DNA of 64,000 nucleotides, from positions 1 to 64,000 of the forward strand of contig JAJUFC010000002.1 of NCBI GenBank assembly GCA_029263855.1, given 5' to 3'. The notes under the pieces are model-generated. The model had not been told where the DNA came from and made no database searches. It saw only the letters and a list, made by a program, of their open reading frames with translations. The number at the start of each line of letters is the position of its first letter. Position 1 is the first letter of the stretch. This document shows, piece after piece, positions 1 to 9,700 of the stretch. A program made the translations under genes and the position numbers. This stretch comes from Candidatus Thermochlorobacteriaceae bacterium (GTDB lineage Bacteria > Bacteroidota > Chlorobiia > Chlorobiales > Thermochlorobacteraceae).

Positions 1-1
1 C

Positions 2-391
2 TTCGCAATTCAACCTTCGCACAAAGCGAGCGCGCTCAATACGATTGAACTCGTGAATGCAAGCGGCGCAAACGCCGTTGCGAACCGCGCAGGCAATCAA
101 AATGCGACAGCGGTTGGAAGCGTGCCGACGAAGTTCGCGTTGCGTCAGAACTATCCGAATCCGTTCAATCCCGTTACCGTCATTCGTTATGAACTTCCAA
201 CGGCAAGCGTCGTCAAACTCCAAGTCTTTGATGTGCTGGGTCGGGTGGTGGCGACGGTGGTTAATGAGCGTCGCGAGGCGGGCATTTACGAAGCGGTCTT
301 CAACGCGGGCGGACTTTCAAGCGGGACTTATTTTTATAGACTGCAAGCCGGCTCATTCGTTGAGACAAAGAACTTGGTGCTGGTGAAGTAG
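2..391 (+). CDS. C-terminal fragment of a T9SS type A cargo protein
   Basis: The reading frame is open to the left edge of the window, so only the last ~129 residues are present. They form a type IX secretion C-terminal sorting domain: a YPNPFNP motif, then a VIRYELP strand, a VFDVLGRVVATVV strand-turn, the SSGTYFYRLQAG strand and a terminal LVLVK. In Bacteroidota and Chlorobiota this domain directs export across the outer membrane through the T9SS and is then usually cleaved or anchored. The cargo part lies outside the window, so its activity cannot be named. The same domain recurs in the genes ending at 10781 and 35089. Confidence 0.9.
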   Translation, partial: FAIQPSHKASALNTIELVNASGANAVANRAGNQNATAVGSVPTKFALRQNYPNPFNPVTVIRYELPTASVVKLQVFDVLGRVVATVVNERREAGIYEAVFNAGGLSSGTYFYRLQAGSFVETKNLVLVK

Positions 392-412
392 GAGATTAGA
401 AGTTAAAGGTTA

Positions 413-454
413 AGGTTGAAGGTAGGGGGGAAAACCGCCTACAATCTTCAACCT
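413..454. repeat. Imperfect inverted repeat downstream of the T9SS gene
   Basis: AGGTTGAAG-GTAGG (413-426) is complementary to CCTAC-AAT-CTTCAACCT (438-454), giving about 14 paired bases with a 3-base bulge. It lies just after the stop at 391. No T tract follows, so it is not a standard terminator; it could protect an mRNA 3' end. Confidence 0.45.
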
Positions 455-489
455 CCAACCTGTTCCGTATCGGAGTATTTTCTTAAGTG

Positions 490-526
490 AAGCGTCTCGT
501 CCAAAACGGCGGGACGCTTTTTATTT
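490..526 (+). terminator. Rho-independent terminator
   Basis: AGCGTCTCGTC pairs with GGCGGGACGCT across a short A-rich loop, with two G-U wobbles, and is followed by TTTTTATTT. It ends the transcript of the T9SS gene whose stop is at 391. Confidence 0.75.
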
Positions 527-658
527 CATTGAACGAATCTTATCGGTGTGCTGTATCTTTCGACTGAAAATTTGAACTTCCAACCCGTTCTTTTGGTTAG
601 TTGCCGTAGCACATTTCTAATCTATTTAGATAAATCACTTCTAAACTTGTAACGAACA

Positions 659-2077
659 ATGACCGATACAATGACTTTGGACGCGCCTCGCGTTAAGACA
701 GGCGGCAATAAAGTATTGATTTTAGGCGGAGGCTTGGCAGGACTTTCAGCCGCCAAACGCTTGGTCGACAAAGGATTTCAGGTCGAACTTGTTGAGAAAC
801 GCGACATTTTCGGCGGAAAAGTTTCGTCTTGGAAAGACAAAGACGGCGACTGGGTAGAAACGGGCTTGCACTGCTTCTTTGGCGCATACAAAGAAATTTA
901 CGATTTGATGAAAGAACTCGGCACTTACGACAAAATTCTTTGGAAAGAACACGCGCTCACCTATACGCTCTCCAAAGGCGAACGCTTCACGTTCCGCACG
1001 TGGAATTTGCCCTCGCCCTTCCACCTTACGCCCGCGCTGTTTCGCAACGGCTATTTCTCCATTCCTGAAATGCTTACTTTCGCCAAAGTTTTGGGACCGA
1101 TTCTCTTCGGCGGAGACAAATACAACGAAGCGCAAGACGGAATGACCTACAAAGAATGGCACGAAAAACAAGGACTCAGCGAGCGAATGATGAAAAAGAT
1201 GTTCTTGCCGATGGCGCTCGCGCTCAAATTCTTGCCGCCGGCTGAACTTTCAGCAAACATCGTGCTTGCCGTAACCGGCGAATTCCTGCGCCGACCCGAT
1301 GCGTCAATGATGGGCTTCCTCAAAGGCTCGCCAAGCGATTACCTCATTATGCCATTGGTGAATTATCTCCGCAAAAAAGGCGCGAGCGTCCATAGCGAAA
1401 GCAAAGTGCACTCCCTCATCTACGACGGAAAGAAAATCGCCGGTGTCAAAATGGAAAACGGCGATACTTTGACGGCAGATTATTACATCACCGCCTTGCC
1501 GATTCACAACCTCAAAAAAGTCATTCCCGAAAATCTCAAAGCGGCGCATCAATTTTTCCGAAACATTGATGAGTTCGTCGGCGTGCCAGTGGTTACGGTG
1601 CAGGTGTGGTATGATAAACAAATCACAACTGTCAACAACATTCTCTTTTCGCCCGACGGCGTGATTCCGTTCTATGCGGATATGTCGCTGACCACGCCCG
1701 AATACGCGACGCTTCGCGGCGTGTCGCACGAAGGCAAAACGCGCTTTCAAGTTGGCGTTGCGCCCGCGAAAGAAATCATCAAACTCTCCGACGAAGAAAT
1801 CATCGCCAAAGTCGATGCCAGCGTCCGAGACCTTTTCCCCGAAACCGCCAAAGACGCAAAAATCTTGAAGCACACGATTGTGCGCGTGCCGCAGTCCGTC
1901 TATGCGCCCTATCCCGGACTTGAACATAAACGACCGACGCAAAAAACGCCTGTTGATAATCTCTTTATGGCGGGCGGCTACACGAAAAATCGATTTTATG
2001 ATTCGATGGAAGGCGCGGTGTCAACGGGAAACTCCGCCGCTCGCGAACTGATGATTCGGCACGGCATAAAAGTCTGA
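659..2077 (+). CDS. crtP: 15-cis-phytoene desaturase, plant/cyanobacterial type (CrtP)
   Basis: A 472-residue FAD enzyme that introduces the first double bonds into 15-cis-phytoene on the way to zeta-carotene, passing electrons to quinone at the membrane. The N-terminus has a dinucleotide-binding GGGLAG at residues 23-28 and the acidic ribose ligand E46. Several blocks are, from memory, characteristic of cyanobacterial and plant CrtP/PDS rather than bacterial CrtI: WKDKDGDWVETGLH, CFFGAY, WKEH, YADMSLT and the C-terminal MEGAVSTG. Length fits the family. CrtQ (zeta-carotene desaturase) is a paralogue and the main alternative. No Shine-Dalgarno is evident before the ATG. It stands alone between two terminators, so it is probably monocistronic. 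Among T9SS-bearing bacteria this poly-cis carotenoid route is typical of Chlorobiota. Confidence 0.88.
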   Translation: MTDTMTLDAPRVKTGGNKVLILGGGLAGLSAAKRLVDKGFQVELVEKRDIFGGKVSSWKDKDGDWVETGLHCFFGAYKEIYDLMKELGTYDKILWKEHALTYTLSKGERFTFRTWNLPSPFHLTPALFRNGYFSIPEMLTFAKVLGPILFGGDKYNEAQDGMTYKEWHEKQGLSERMMKKMFLPMALALKFLPPAELSANIVLAVTGEFLRRPDASMMGFLKGSPSDYLIMPLVNYLRKKGASVHSESKVHSLIYDGKKIAGVKMENGDTLTADYYITALPIHNLKKVIPENLKAAHQFFRNIDEFVGVPVVTVQVWYDKQITTVNNILFSPDGVIPFYADMSLTTPEYATLRGVSHEGKTRFQVGVAPAKEIIKLSDEEIIAKVDASVRDLFPETAKDAKILKHTIVRVPQSVYAPYPGLEHKRPTQKTPVDNLFMAGGYTKNRFYDSMEGAVSTGNSAARELMIRHGIKV

Positions 2078-2101
2078 AACGGGAAGAACATCGCCGTATT
2101 C

Positions 2102-2130
2102 AAAAGCCCTCTGTGCAAGAGGGCTTTTTT
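2102..2130 (+). terminator. Rho-independent terminator of crtP
   Basis: AGCCCTCT (2105-2112) and AGAGGGCT (2118-2125) form a perfect 8-bp stem, extendable by A-T pairs, followed by TTTTT. It sits 25 bases after the crtP stop. Confidence 0.9.
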
Positions 2131-2197
2131 GTTGGAGCAAGGTAAAGTCAAGAAAATATCGTAACTTTGCGTTTGCTTTGTAAAAGCATCTCTGAAA

Positions 2198-3358
2198 ATG
2201 AAAACTGATTTTGTTTTGGAGCGGCTGTTTTTATTGCAAGATTACATTGAGCGCGAAGCATATCGAGGCTACGACCCATATGACGCACTAACTTCACCGC
2301 TGTTCCGACTGCCCCTCTTAAATCACAACAAACTGCTGCGTTGGGGATTTCAGCAAGTCGTAAAGCGGCTACCAATCAATACGCGACCACTACTTGGCAT
2401 TGCCAAAGGCTATAATCCGGTTACACTTGGCTTATGTTTGCAAGGATATGCTTACCTGTCGCGGTTGCGTCCCGATGAAAACGATGGTATGAAATTTGAA
2501 TTTCTTTTATCCGAGTTGGAACGCTTGCAATCCAAGGGGTATTCGGGCGCGTGCTGGGGCTACGATTTTGATTGGGAAGCGCGATACGCTCGAATCCCCG
2601 CGTTTGCGCCGACGGTGGTGGCGACGGGGTTCATTACCAATGCGCTCTTTGAGTATTACCAAATTACAAGGTCGCAAAAGGCATTTGACCTGTGCGAAAG
2701 CGCAACCCGATTCGTGATGAACGGCCTGAACAAAACCTTTGAGGGCGACGCATTCTGCTACTCGTATTCGCCGCTCGATAGGCAAGTGGTGTTGAACGCG
2801 ACGATGAAAGGGGCGCGCTTGCTTGCGCAAGTCTATTCCGTAACGAAAAATCAAGTACTGATTGACGAGGCGCGCAAGACCGTCAAGTTCGTCGCCAAGA
2901 AACAGCAACCAAGCGGCGCGTGGGCTTACGCCACGAAACAAGGCGACGCGCGAACGTGGGCGGATAATTTTCATACGGGCTATGTGCTTGACTGTTTAGA
3001 TGATTATCAAAAACATTCAGGCGATCGCAGTTTCAAAGATGCCTTGCAGAAAGGCGTCACGTATTACGAAGCGAATTTTTTTGAAAACGGCGAGATTCCG
3101 AAATACTACGACAAAAGTTTGTATCCGATAGACGCAACCGCCATCGCGCAATCGATTCTGACTTTGACGCGGTTCGGGAAGATGGACTTGGCAGAGCGCG
3201 TCGTGAATTGGACGCTCAACAATATGCAAGACGAAAGCGGCTACATTTACTATCAGCGCACGAAGCGGGGCGTTAATAAAATTCCCTATATGCGCTGGTC
3301 GAGCGCGTGGGTTTTTATGGCTTTGGCAAAGTATCTGTCTCTAACTCATAAAGATTGA
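2198..3358 (+). CDS. Alpha/alpha-toroid protein of an exopolysaccharide block
   Basis: A 386-residue protein without signal peptide or membrane segments. It has repeated helix pairs with aromatic-rich turns (CWGYDFDWEAR, GAWAYA, WADNFHTGYVLDCL, MRWSSAWVFMALA). This pattern resembles (alpha/alpha)-barrel glycosidase, epimerase or prenyltransferase-like folds. Such proteins are often found in polysaccharide clusters of Bacteroidota and are sometimes mislabelled as aminolevulinate dehydratase. Only 3 bases separate it from the WbaP-like gene, so co-transcription is very likely. By context it may act on polysaccharide or its lipid-linked precursor. The specific reaction is not recognisable, and I do not see a family-defining catalytic motif. 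Confidence 0.7.
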   Translation: MKTDFVLERLFLLQDYIEREAYRGYDPYDALTSPLFRLPLLNHNKLLRWGFQQVVKRLPINTRPLLGIAKGYNPVTLGLCLQGYAYLSRLRPDENDGMKFEFLLSELERLQSKGYSGACWGYDFDWEARYARIPAFAPTVVATGFITNALFEYYQITRSQKAFDLCESATRFVMNGLNKTFEGDAFCYSYSPLDRQVVLNATMKGARLLAQVYSVTKNQVLIDEARKTVKFVAKKQQPSGAWAYATKQGDARTWADNFHTGYVLDCLDDYQKHSGDRSFKDALQKGVTYYEANFFENGEIPKYYDKSLYPIDATAIAQSILTLTRFGKMDLAERVVNWTLNNMQDESGYIYYQRTKRGVNKIPYMRWSSAWVFMALAKYLSLTHKD

Positions 3359-3361
3359 GAG

Positions 3362-4783
3362 ATGTTGCGCATTCCGTTTCACAAAGTTCTCTTGGCAATC
3401 GGCGACTATGTCGTATTGGTTGGCTCGTATATGTTGGCGGTGCAACTGCGCTTGCCCGATTTGAGCGTTAAGAGCGTCGATGCGATGACCCTGTTTTCAA
3501 GTTACTTGCTGATTTTTTCTCTGTATGCGCTCGTTTGGATTGCTCTCTTTCAAAACTTTAACCTCTACAAAGTGCATGTATTCCTCTCCGTCGTCGAGCA
3601 GTTCGTTTGCATCGTTAAAGCGATGGGCTACGGGCTGATTGGGCTAATTATCGTGTCATATTTCACCAAAGATTCAAAAGTATTGGAGAGCCGCCTCGTC
3701 ATTGGCATTTTTGCGTTGATAGGGACGACGTCTCTGATTGCGTATCGAATTGGGATTTATCGAAATGCGTTTTTAACGCTGTCGCGACGCGCGATTGGAC
3801 TGCGAAACATCATCATCGTTGGCGCGGGCGAACACGGAAAACGAATCGCGCAAGAGATACAAGGCGAGAATCGCTATGGCTTAAATGTCGTTGGATTTTT
3901 AGATGATGCACTTGCGCCTGGAACGGAGATTTCGCAAGGCGCGAAAGTTTTAGGGAAAGTTGAGGACGCGCCGAAATTTATCAAGGAATACGCCTGCGAT
4001 GAAATCATTATCGCCATCAGCAACATTTCATATGAGCGTTTGCACGACATCATTGATATTTGCAAGCCGCTCGTGTCTGTGCTGAAACTGTCCTCGCGCC
4101 TCTATGAAATCGTTCCAGCAAAAGTCCCAGTGGAGTTCTATGGCAACCACGTGGTTATGGACATTTCCAATGGAATGGACGGCGTGCATCGGCTTTACAA
4201 GCGCGCATTAGACTTCGCGATTTCGCTGACTCTGCTTGCGTTGTCTTTTCCTGTTTTCCTAATCGTCAGCCTTCTTATCAAGTCGGATTCGCCCGGTCCG
4301 ATTTTTTACCGACAGCGTCGCGTTGGAAAAAACGGAAAATTATTTTGGTGCTACAAGTTTCGCTCGATGTATGTCGATGCGGAAAAACGCAAGCGCGAGT
4401 TGGAAGCAATGAACGAAGCGTCTGGTCCGATTTTCAAAATCAAAAATGACCCGCGAATCACGCGCGTTGGACGGTTCATACGCAAATACAGCATCGATGA
4501 ACTTCCGCAACTGATAAACGTGCTAATGGGACAAATGTCGCTCGTCGGTCCTCGTCCAGGAACGCCCGACGAACTAAAACGATACGAAAGCTGGCACAAG
4601 CGTCGCTTAAAAGTTCCGCAAGGCATTACGGGCTTGTGGCAAGTGAGCGGACGAAGCAATCTCTCGTTCAACGAAATGGTGGTGCTCGATTTGTATTATG
4701 CGGAAAATGCATCGGTGATGGTGGATATCAACATCATTTTGCGCACGATTCCCGCCGTTCTCTTCGGGCGAGGCGCATACTAA
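3362..4783 (+). CDS. Undecaprenyl-phosphate sugar phosphotransferase, WbaP/WcaJ type
   Basis: A 473-residue polyisoprenyl-phosphate hexose-1-phosphate transferase that starts exopolysaccharide or O-unit assembly on undecaprenyl phosphate in the inner membrane. The N-terminal third has about four hydrophobic helices. A Rossmann-like CoA_binding_3 domain follows (GAGEHGKRIAQE). After a further membrane helix comes the bacterial sugar transferase domain, with PGPIFYRQRRVG, YKFRSM, DELPQL, SLVGPRPG and WQVSGRS. This is the full-length architecture of the family. It lies between the toroid protein (3-base gap) and the WecG-like gene (9-base gap), a three-gene operon for making a surface glycan. 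The sugar substrate cannot be read from sequence. Confidence 0.92.
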   Translation: MLRIPFHKVLLAIGDYVVLVGSYMLAVQLRLPDLSVKSVDAMTLFSSYLLIFSLYALVWIALFQNFNLYKVHVFLSVVEQFVCIVKAMGYGLIGLIIVSYFTKDSKVLESRLVIGIFALIGTTSLIAYRIGIYRNAFLTLSRRAIGLRNIIIVGAGEHGKRIAQEIQGENRYGLNVVGFLDDALAPGTEISQGAKVLGKVEDAPKFIKEYACDEIIIAISNISYERLHDIIDICKPLVSVLKLSSRLYEIVPAKVPVEFYGNHVVMDISNGMDGVHRLYKRALDFAISLTLLALSFPVFLIVSLLIKSDSPGPIFYRQRRVGKNGKLFWCYKFRSMYVDAEKRKRELEAMNEASGPIFKIKNDPRITRVGRFIRKYSIDELPQLINVLMGQMSLVGPRPGTPDELKRYESWHKRRLKVPQGITGLWQVSGRSNLSFNEMVVLDLYYAENASVMVDINIILRTIPAVLFGRGAY

Positions 4784-4792
4784 AAAAACATT

Positions 4793-5572
4793 ATGACCCA
4801 AAGCGTTATAGAAATCGACATAAAGCCGCAACGCTCGATGCGCATCGAAGTGATGGGCGTGCCAGTCGACAATCTCTCAATGGAAGAAACGCTTTCAATG
4901 ATTGAGAATAAAATCGCGGAGGGCAAGCCCGTTCAACATGTCGTCGTCAACGCCGCGAAAATCGTTGAGACGAACAAAAATCCGCAATTAAAATCAATCA
5001 TTGAGTCGTGTGAAATCGTGAATGCGGACGGTCAAGCGGTGGTTTGGGCGGCAAAAATTTTGGGCAATCCGCTCAAAGAGCGCGTCGCGGGCATTGACTT
5101 GATGCAGGCGTTGGTCAAACGCGCCAGCGAAAAAAATTGGGGCATTTACTTCTTCGGAGCAAAACAAGAAGTTTTGGATAAAGTCATCGCTCGTTATCGC
5201 GAAGAATTTCCAACCCTGCGAATCGCGGGAGCGAGAAATGGCTACTACAAACTAGAAGAAGAGGCAAACATCGCGCGAGAAATCAGCGAAAGCAACGCGC
5301 AAATTCTTTTCGTAGCCATCAGTTCTCCGAAAAAAGAAATTTTTCTGAGCAAGCATTTGAACGCGATGAACGTGCCGTTTGTGATGGGCGTAGGGGGCAG
5401 TTTTGACGTGGTCGCAGGACTCACGAAACGCGCGCCGCTTTGGATGCAACAGATGGGATTGGAGTGGTTATTTCGTTTGTTGCAAGAGCCAAGACGAATG
5501 TGGCGACGCTACATCATCGGAAACACCGAGTTCATTTGGCTACTCTTGAAATACAAAACGCATCGCGCGTAG
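4793..5572 (+). CDS. WecG/TagA/CpsF family glycosyltransferase
   Basis: A 259-residue GT26-family enzyme, which typically adds the second sugar (such as ManNAc or ManNAcA) to the lipid-linked first sugar. Conserved blocks are VNADGQAVVWAA, RVAGIDLM, YFFGAKQEV, FVAISSPKKE and VMGVGGSFDVVAG, then an amphipathic C-terminus (WLFRLLQEPRRMWRR) typical of the family. It follows the WbaP-like gene by 9 bases, consistent with consecutive steps on the same undecaprenyl carrier. Its stop abuts the stop of the convergent peptidase gene with no spacer, so no separate terminator is possible there. Confidence 0.92.
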   Translation: MTQSVIEIDIKPQRSMRIEVMGVPVDNLSMEETLSMIENKIAEGKPVQHVVVNAAKIVETNKNPQLKSIIESCEIVNADGQAVVWAAKILGNPLKERVAGIDLMQALVKRASEKNWGIYFFGAKQEVLDKVIARYREEFPTLRIAGARNGYYKLEEEANIAREISESNAQILFVAISSPKKEIFLSKHLNAMNVPFVMGVGGSFDVVAGLTKRAPLWMQQMGLEWLFRLLQEPRRMWRRYIIGNTEFIWLLLKYKTHRA

Positions 5573-6655
5573 TTACAACTCAATCAACTCTTTCTTCGCT
5601 TTGGGCAACGGCTCTGCGCCTCGCTCCGTAATCAGAACCATATCCTCGATTCTCACCCCGAATTTTCCCGGAAGATAAACGCCTGGCTCGATCGTAATCA
5701 CTGCGCCGACGGGGATTTTCATTTCGCCTTTTCTGCCAATCGTAGGCAACTCGTGAACTTGCAAGCCGACGGCGTGTCCGAGCGAGTGTCCAAACGCTTC
5801 GCCGTAGCCATTCGCCGTCAAGAACTCGCGGGCGATTGCGTCCAACTCGCGCCCTGTCATTCCCGCCTTTGCCGAGCGAATGCCAAGCAGGTGCGCTTCA
5901 AGCACAAGGTTGTAGACGGCGCGCGCTTCGTCCGAAATTTTGCCGACGGCGACGGTGCGCGTTTGGTCGGAGCAATACCCGCTGACCATACAGCCCATAT
6001 CAATGACCAAGAGCGAATTGTTTTGAATAAAGTTATCCGTTGCACGCGCGTGCGGGAACGCGCCCCTCGGTCCTGAGGCGACGATGGGGTCGAAGGAATC
6101 CTTCTCCGCGCCGAATCGCTTGTTCCAATACGAAATTTCGGCGGCGACGTCGCGCTCGGTTACGTTGGGCGAAATCATCTCCAAAATTTTCTCGAAGACT
6201 TTGTCCGTAATCGCAACCGCCTTGCGCATCTTTTCCAACTCGTCGGAATCTTTGACGGCGACGAACTCTTCGCAAAACATCGTAACGGGAACGAACTCGA
6301 TGTCGGGCAGTTCTTCTTTCATTTTCTCGACCGTCGCAAAAGCAAGTTTGTCGGCTTGGAATCCGACGCGCGTTCCAAAAGAGAATTTTCCCGATTTCAT
6401 TTCGGCAACATAGCCATCGGACGTGATGACGGGTTCAGCGTTCTCAACTTCGGTTTTGACTTGTTCTTGATAACGAAAATCGGTGAAGAGCCACGCATTG
6501 TCTCGCGTGAGCAAAACCGTTCCGTTTGAGCCGCTGAACTTCGTGAGCCAACGCGCGTCGGGCAGGAAGGTGAGTAGCATCGCATCGAGGTTAAGCGTTG
6601 CGAGTTTTTGTCGGAGATAGTGAAGTTTGACGGAAAGTTCGAGTGCGGTCGTCAT
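5573..6655 (-). CDS. pepP: Xaa-Pro aminopeptidase, M24B family
   Basis: A 360-residue cytoplasmic metallopeptidase that removes N-terminal residues preceding proline. The N-terminal creatinase-like domain covers residues 1-135 and the pita-bread catalytic domain the rest. The dinuclear-metal ligands are all visible: D219 and D230, H294, E323 and E337. H301, seven residues after H294, is the expected catalytic histidine. Length matches the short bacterial PepQ/YpdF-like members. It is transcribed alone, convergent with the exopolysaccharide block and divergent from the metalloprotease gene. The symbol is by family only; prolidase (PepQ) activity is the alternative. Confidence 0.88.
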   Translation of the reverse strand: MTTALELSVKLHYLRQKLATLNLDAMLLTFLPDARWLTKFSGSNGTVLLTRDNAWLFTDFRYQEQVKTEVENAEPVITSDGYVAEMKSGKFSFGTRVGFQADKLAFATVEKMKEELPDIEFVPVTMFCEEFVAVKDSDELEKMRKAVAITDKVFEKILEMISPNVTERDVAAEISYWNKRFGAEKDSFDPIVASGPRGAFPHARATDNFIQNNSLLVIDMGCMVSGYCSDQTRTVAVGKISDEARAVYNLVLEAHLLGIRSAKAGMTGRELDAIAREFLTANGYGEAFGHSLGHAVGLQVHELPTIGRKGEMKIPVGAVITIEPGVYLPGKFGVRIEDMVLITERGAEPLPKAKKELIEL

Positions 6656-6740
6656 TTGAAAAAATGGTTATCGGTTGTCGCGGAATATAGTTTTTTGCTT
6701 ACATTTCCGCCCTGTTTAACAAAACTCAACAAAGGAAAAA

Positions 6741-9700
6741 ATGCACAAACGGCTACTTTTTGTGGTTGCGCTTTCTGTTGCTATGAGCGCAAACGCGCAG
6801 ACGCGCTCGTTTTGGAGCGCCGTTCCCGAACCGCAAGCGTCAAGCGAACGCTACATCATTCCCGCAAAATATCGAACGTTCGCGCTCAATTTCGACGCGA
6901 TGAAAACGAAACTCGCCGACGCGCCGATGGAATTTACCGCGCAAGCGCGTCAAGGCTCGTTCATCATTGAACTGCCGATGCCCAACGGCAACTTCGCGCG
7001 ATTCCAAGTCGAAGAATCGCCCGTGATGCACCCCGAGCTCGCGGCGAAATATCCCGACATCAAAACGTATCGAGGATTTGGATTAGACGACGGCACGGCG
7101 ACGCTACGAATGGACATTACGCCGCTCGGATTCCACGCAATGATTCTTTCCGCTTATCACAGCCCCGTTTTCATTGACCCCTATCAAAAAGGCGACCTTA
7201 CGAACTGCATCAGTTATTACAAAGAAGATTATGTAGCGGCGCAACGCAACAACGCCAATAATTTTTGGGAATGCCGAACCAACGAAGAAATGGAAGCGTC
7301 GGTAAAAAAGCAGATTGAAGATATGCTGGCAAGCGGCGCGATGCCGAGAACGGGTCCGCAGTTGCGCACCTATCGCTTGGCATGCACAGCGACGCGCACC
7401 TACACGGCGTTTCACGGCGGCGTGCCGCAAGCCTCTGCGGCGATTGCGGTTACGGTCAATCGCGTTACGGGCGTTTATGAAAAAGACCTTGCCGTGCGAA
7501 TGGTCTTGATTCCGAATAACGATACGCTCATTTTGACCAATACATCGTCGCCGTACCCCTTCACGAGCGAAAACCCCAGCAGCACGATGCTCAATCAGAA
7601 TCAAACGTTTATTGATGGACGAATCGGAAGCGCGAACTACGACATCGGACACGTCGTCAGCACGGGCGATGGTGGCATCGCGGGATTAGGCGTGGTGTGT
7701 CGCGCAGGCAACAAAGCGCGCGGGGCAACGGGACGACCGCAACCCGTTGGCGACCCGTTTGACATTGACTACGTCGCGCACGAGATGGGACACCAATTCG
7801 GCGCGAACCACACGCAAAACAACAACTGCAACCGCGTCGCTTCCGCCGCCTACGAGCCGGGAAGCGCCTCCACGATTATGGGCTACGCCGGCATCTGCCC
7901 GCCCGACTTGCAAAACAACAGCGACGACTACTTCCACGTCCATAGCATCATTGAAATGCGAAACTACATTGCAGGGCTTGGCGGCGGCTGTCCTGTTGTC
8001 ACCAACACGGGCAACACACAACCGACCGTGTCCTTTGGTGCAAACGGATTTTCAATCCCAATTCAAACGCCCTTCACGATTACAGGTTCAGGCGATGACC
8101 CCGATGGCGACACGCTCACGTATTGTTGGGAACAATATGATTTGGGTCCCGCAGGTGCGCCCAGCGCGACGGCGACGCAAGGTCCCGTATTTCGCTCGCT
8201 CCTTCCGACGTTAAGCCCGTCGCGCACTTTTCCGCGTCTGCAAAATTTGCTCAACAACACGACGAATGTCGGCGAGACTTTCCCAACCGTTTCACGCTCG
8301 CTCAATTTTCGCTTGACCGTGCGCGACCGCAGAGGCGGCGTGAACTTCACGACGAACCTCTACAATGTGAGTACCGTCGCCACAGCAGGACCGTTTGTCG
8401 TAACGAATCCAAACACGGCGACGGTGGAATGGCGCGCGTCGGAACGACGACCCGTAACTTGGAACGTCGCCAACACGAACGTTGCGCCTGTCAACTGCCA
8501 AAGCGTCAACATTTTGCTCTCGACCGATGGCGGCGTAACCTTCCCCATCGTGCTAGCGCAAAACAGACCGAACTCGGGCACGGATACCATCACCGTTCCC
8601 TTCGTCATCACCAACACGGCGCGCATTCGAGTGGAAGCGGCGGATAACATTTTCTTTGACATCTCTAACGCGAATTTCAGAATCTTGCGTCCGCTCACCG
8701 ATGTTGATATGAGCGCGATTTCCGTTGCGCCTCGCGTTACGCCCGTCGTGAACGCGATTCCGAACACGGTCGTGGTAACGGTTCGCAACGAGGGCTTGAA
8801 CGTCGCCAATAGTTATGATGTGGGGTGGTCGTTAGATGGCGTAACGCAAGCGACGCGTACCATCACGCGCCCGCTCGCCAGCGTCGCTACCGACACGATT
8901 CAATTCCCTTGGCAAAACCCGACGACTGGAACGCGCCAACTGCAAGCGTGGACGAGCATCGCGGGCGACACCATCGCGATTAACGACACGGCGAGAGCGT
9001 CAGTGAACGTGCTCGTGGATTTTCAAGACATCGGGGTAACAGCGATTGGACAAGTCGGAACGATTATCGCCACGCTTCCGACCACGCTCACCGTCAATAC
9101 GCGCAGTTTCGGAACGCTTCCCGTTTCGAGTTACCAAGTGGGGTGGTCGGTCAATGGCGTGCCGCAAACGCCGATTCAAGTCAATCGCCCGTTGCCTGCG
9201 ACAAACTCGACCGATACCGTTCAAATCGTTTGGATTCCAACAGGAGGCGGACAGACGCAACTTCGCGCATGGACGATACTTCCAACAGACACTGTGCTAA
9301 CCAATGACACGGCAACCATCACGAGAAATGTGCTGCCCGCCTATCAAGATGTCGGGACAACGCAAATTGTGCCACAGTTTTCGCTTGCGTCAGGATTTCC
9401 AAACGTGCTCATCGTAACCACGCGCAACTTCGGCACACTCTCCGTTCCGAGTTACAATGTGAGTTGGTCGCTCAATGGGGCGTTGCAAGAGACGCGCGCG
9501 ATTAACCGACCGCTCGCCCGCAATCAAACCGATACCGCGCGCTTCGCGTGGGCGAATCCTCCCGCAGGAACGCAAACCGTGAGAGCATGGACGACGCTGG
9601 CTTCCGACACCGTCGCCACCAACGACACGACGACCGCGAATCTGAACGTGATTCTGTCGTTTGTCGACGGGCGCGTCGTTAGCATAACCACGCTCAATCA

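Noticed and set aside
1304-1942. 212-codon minus-strand frame inside crtP
   Set aside because: Antisense shadow of a strongly recognised gene; its translation has no family features.
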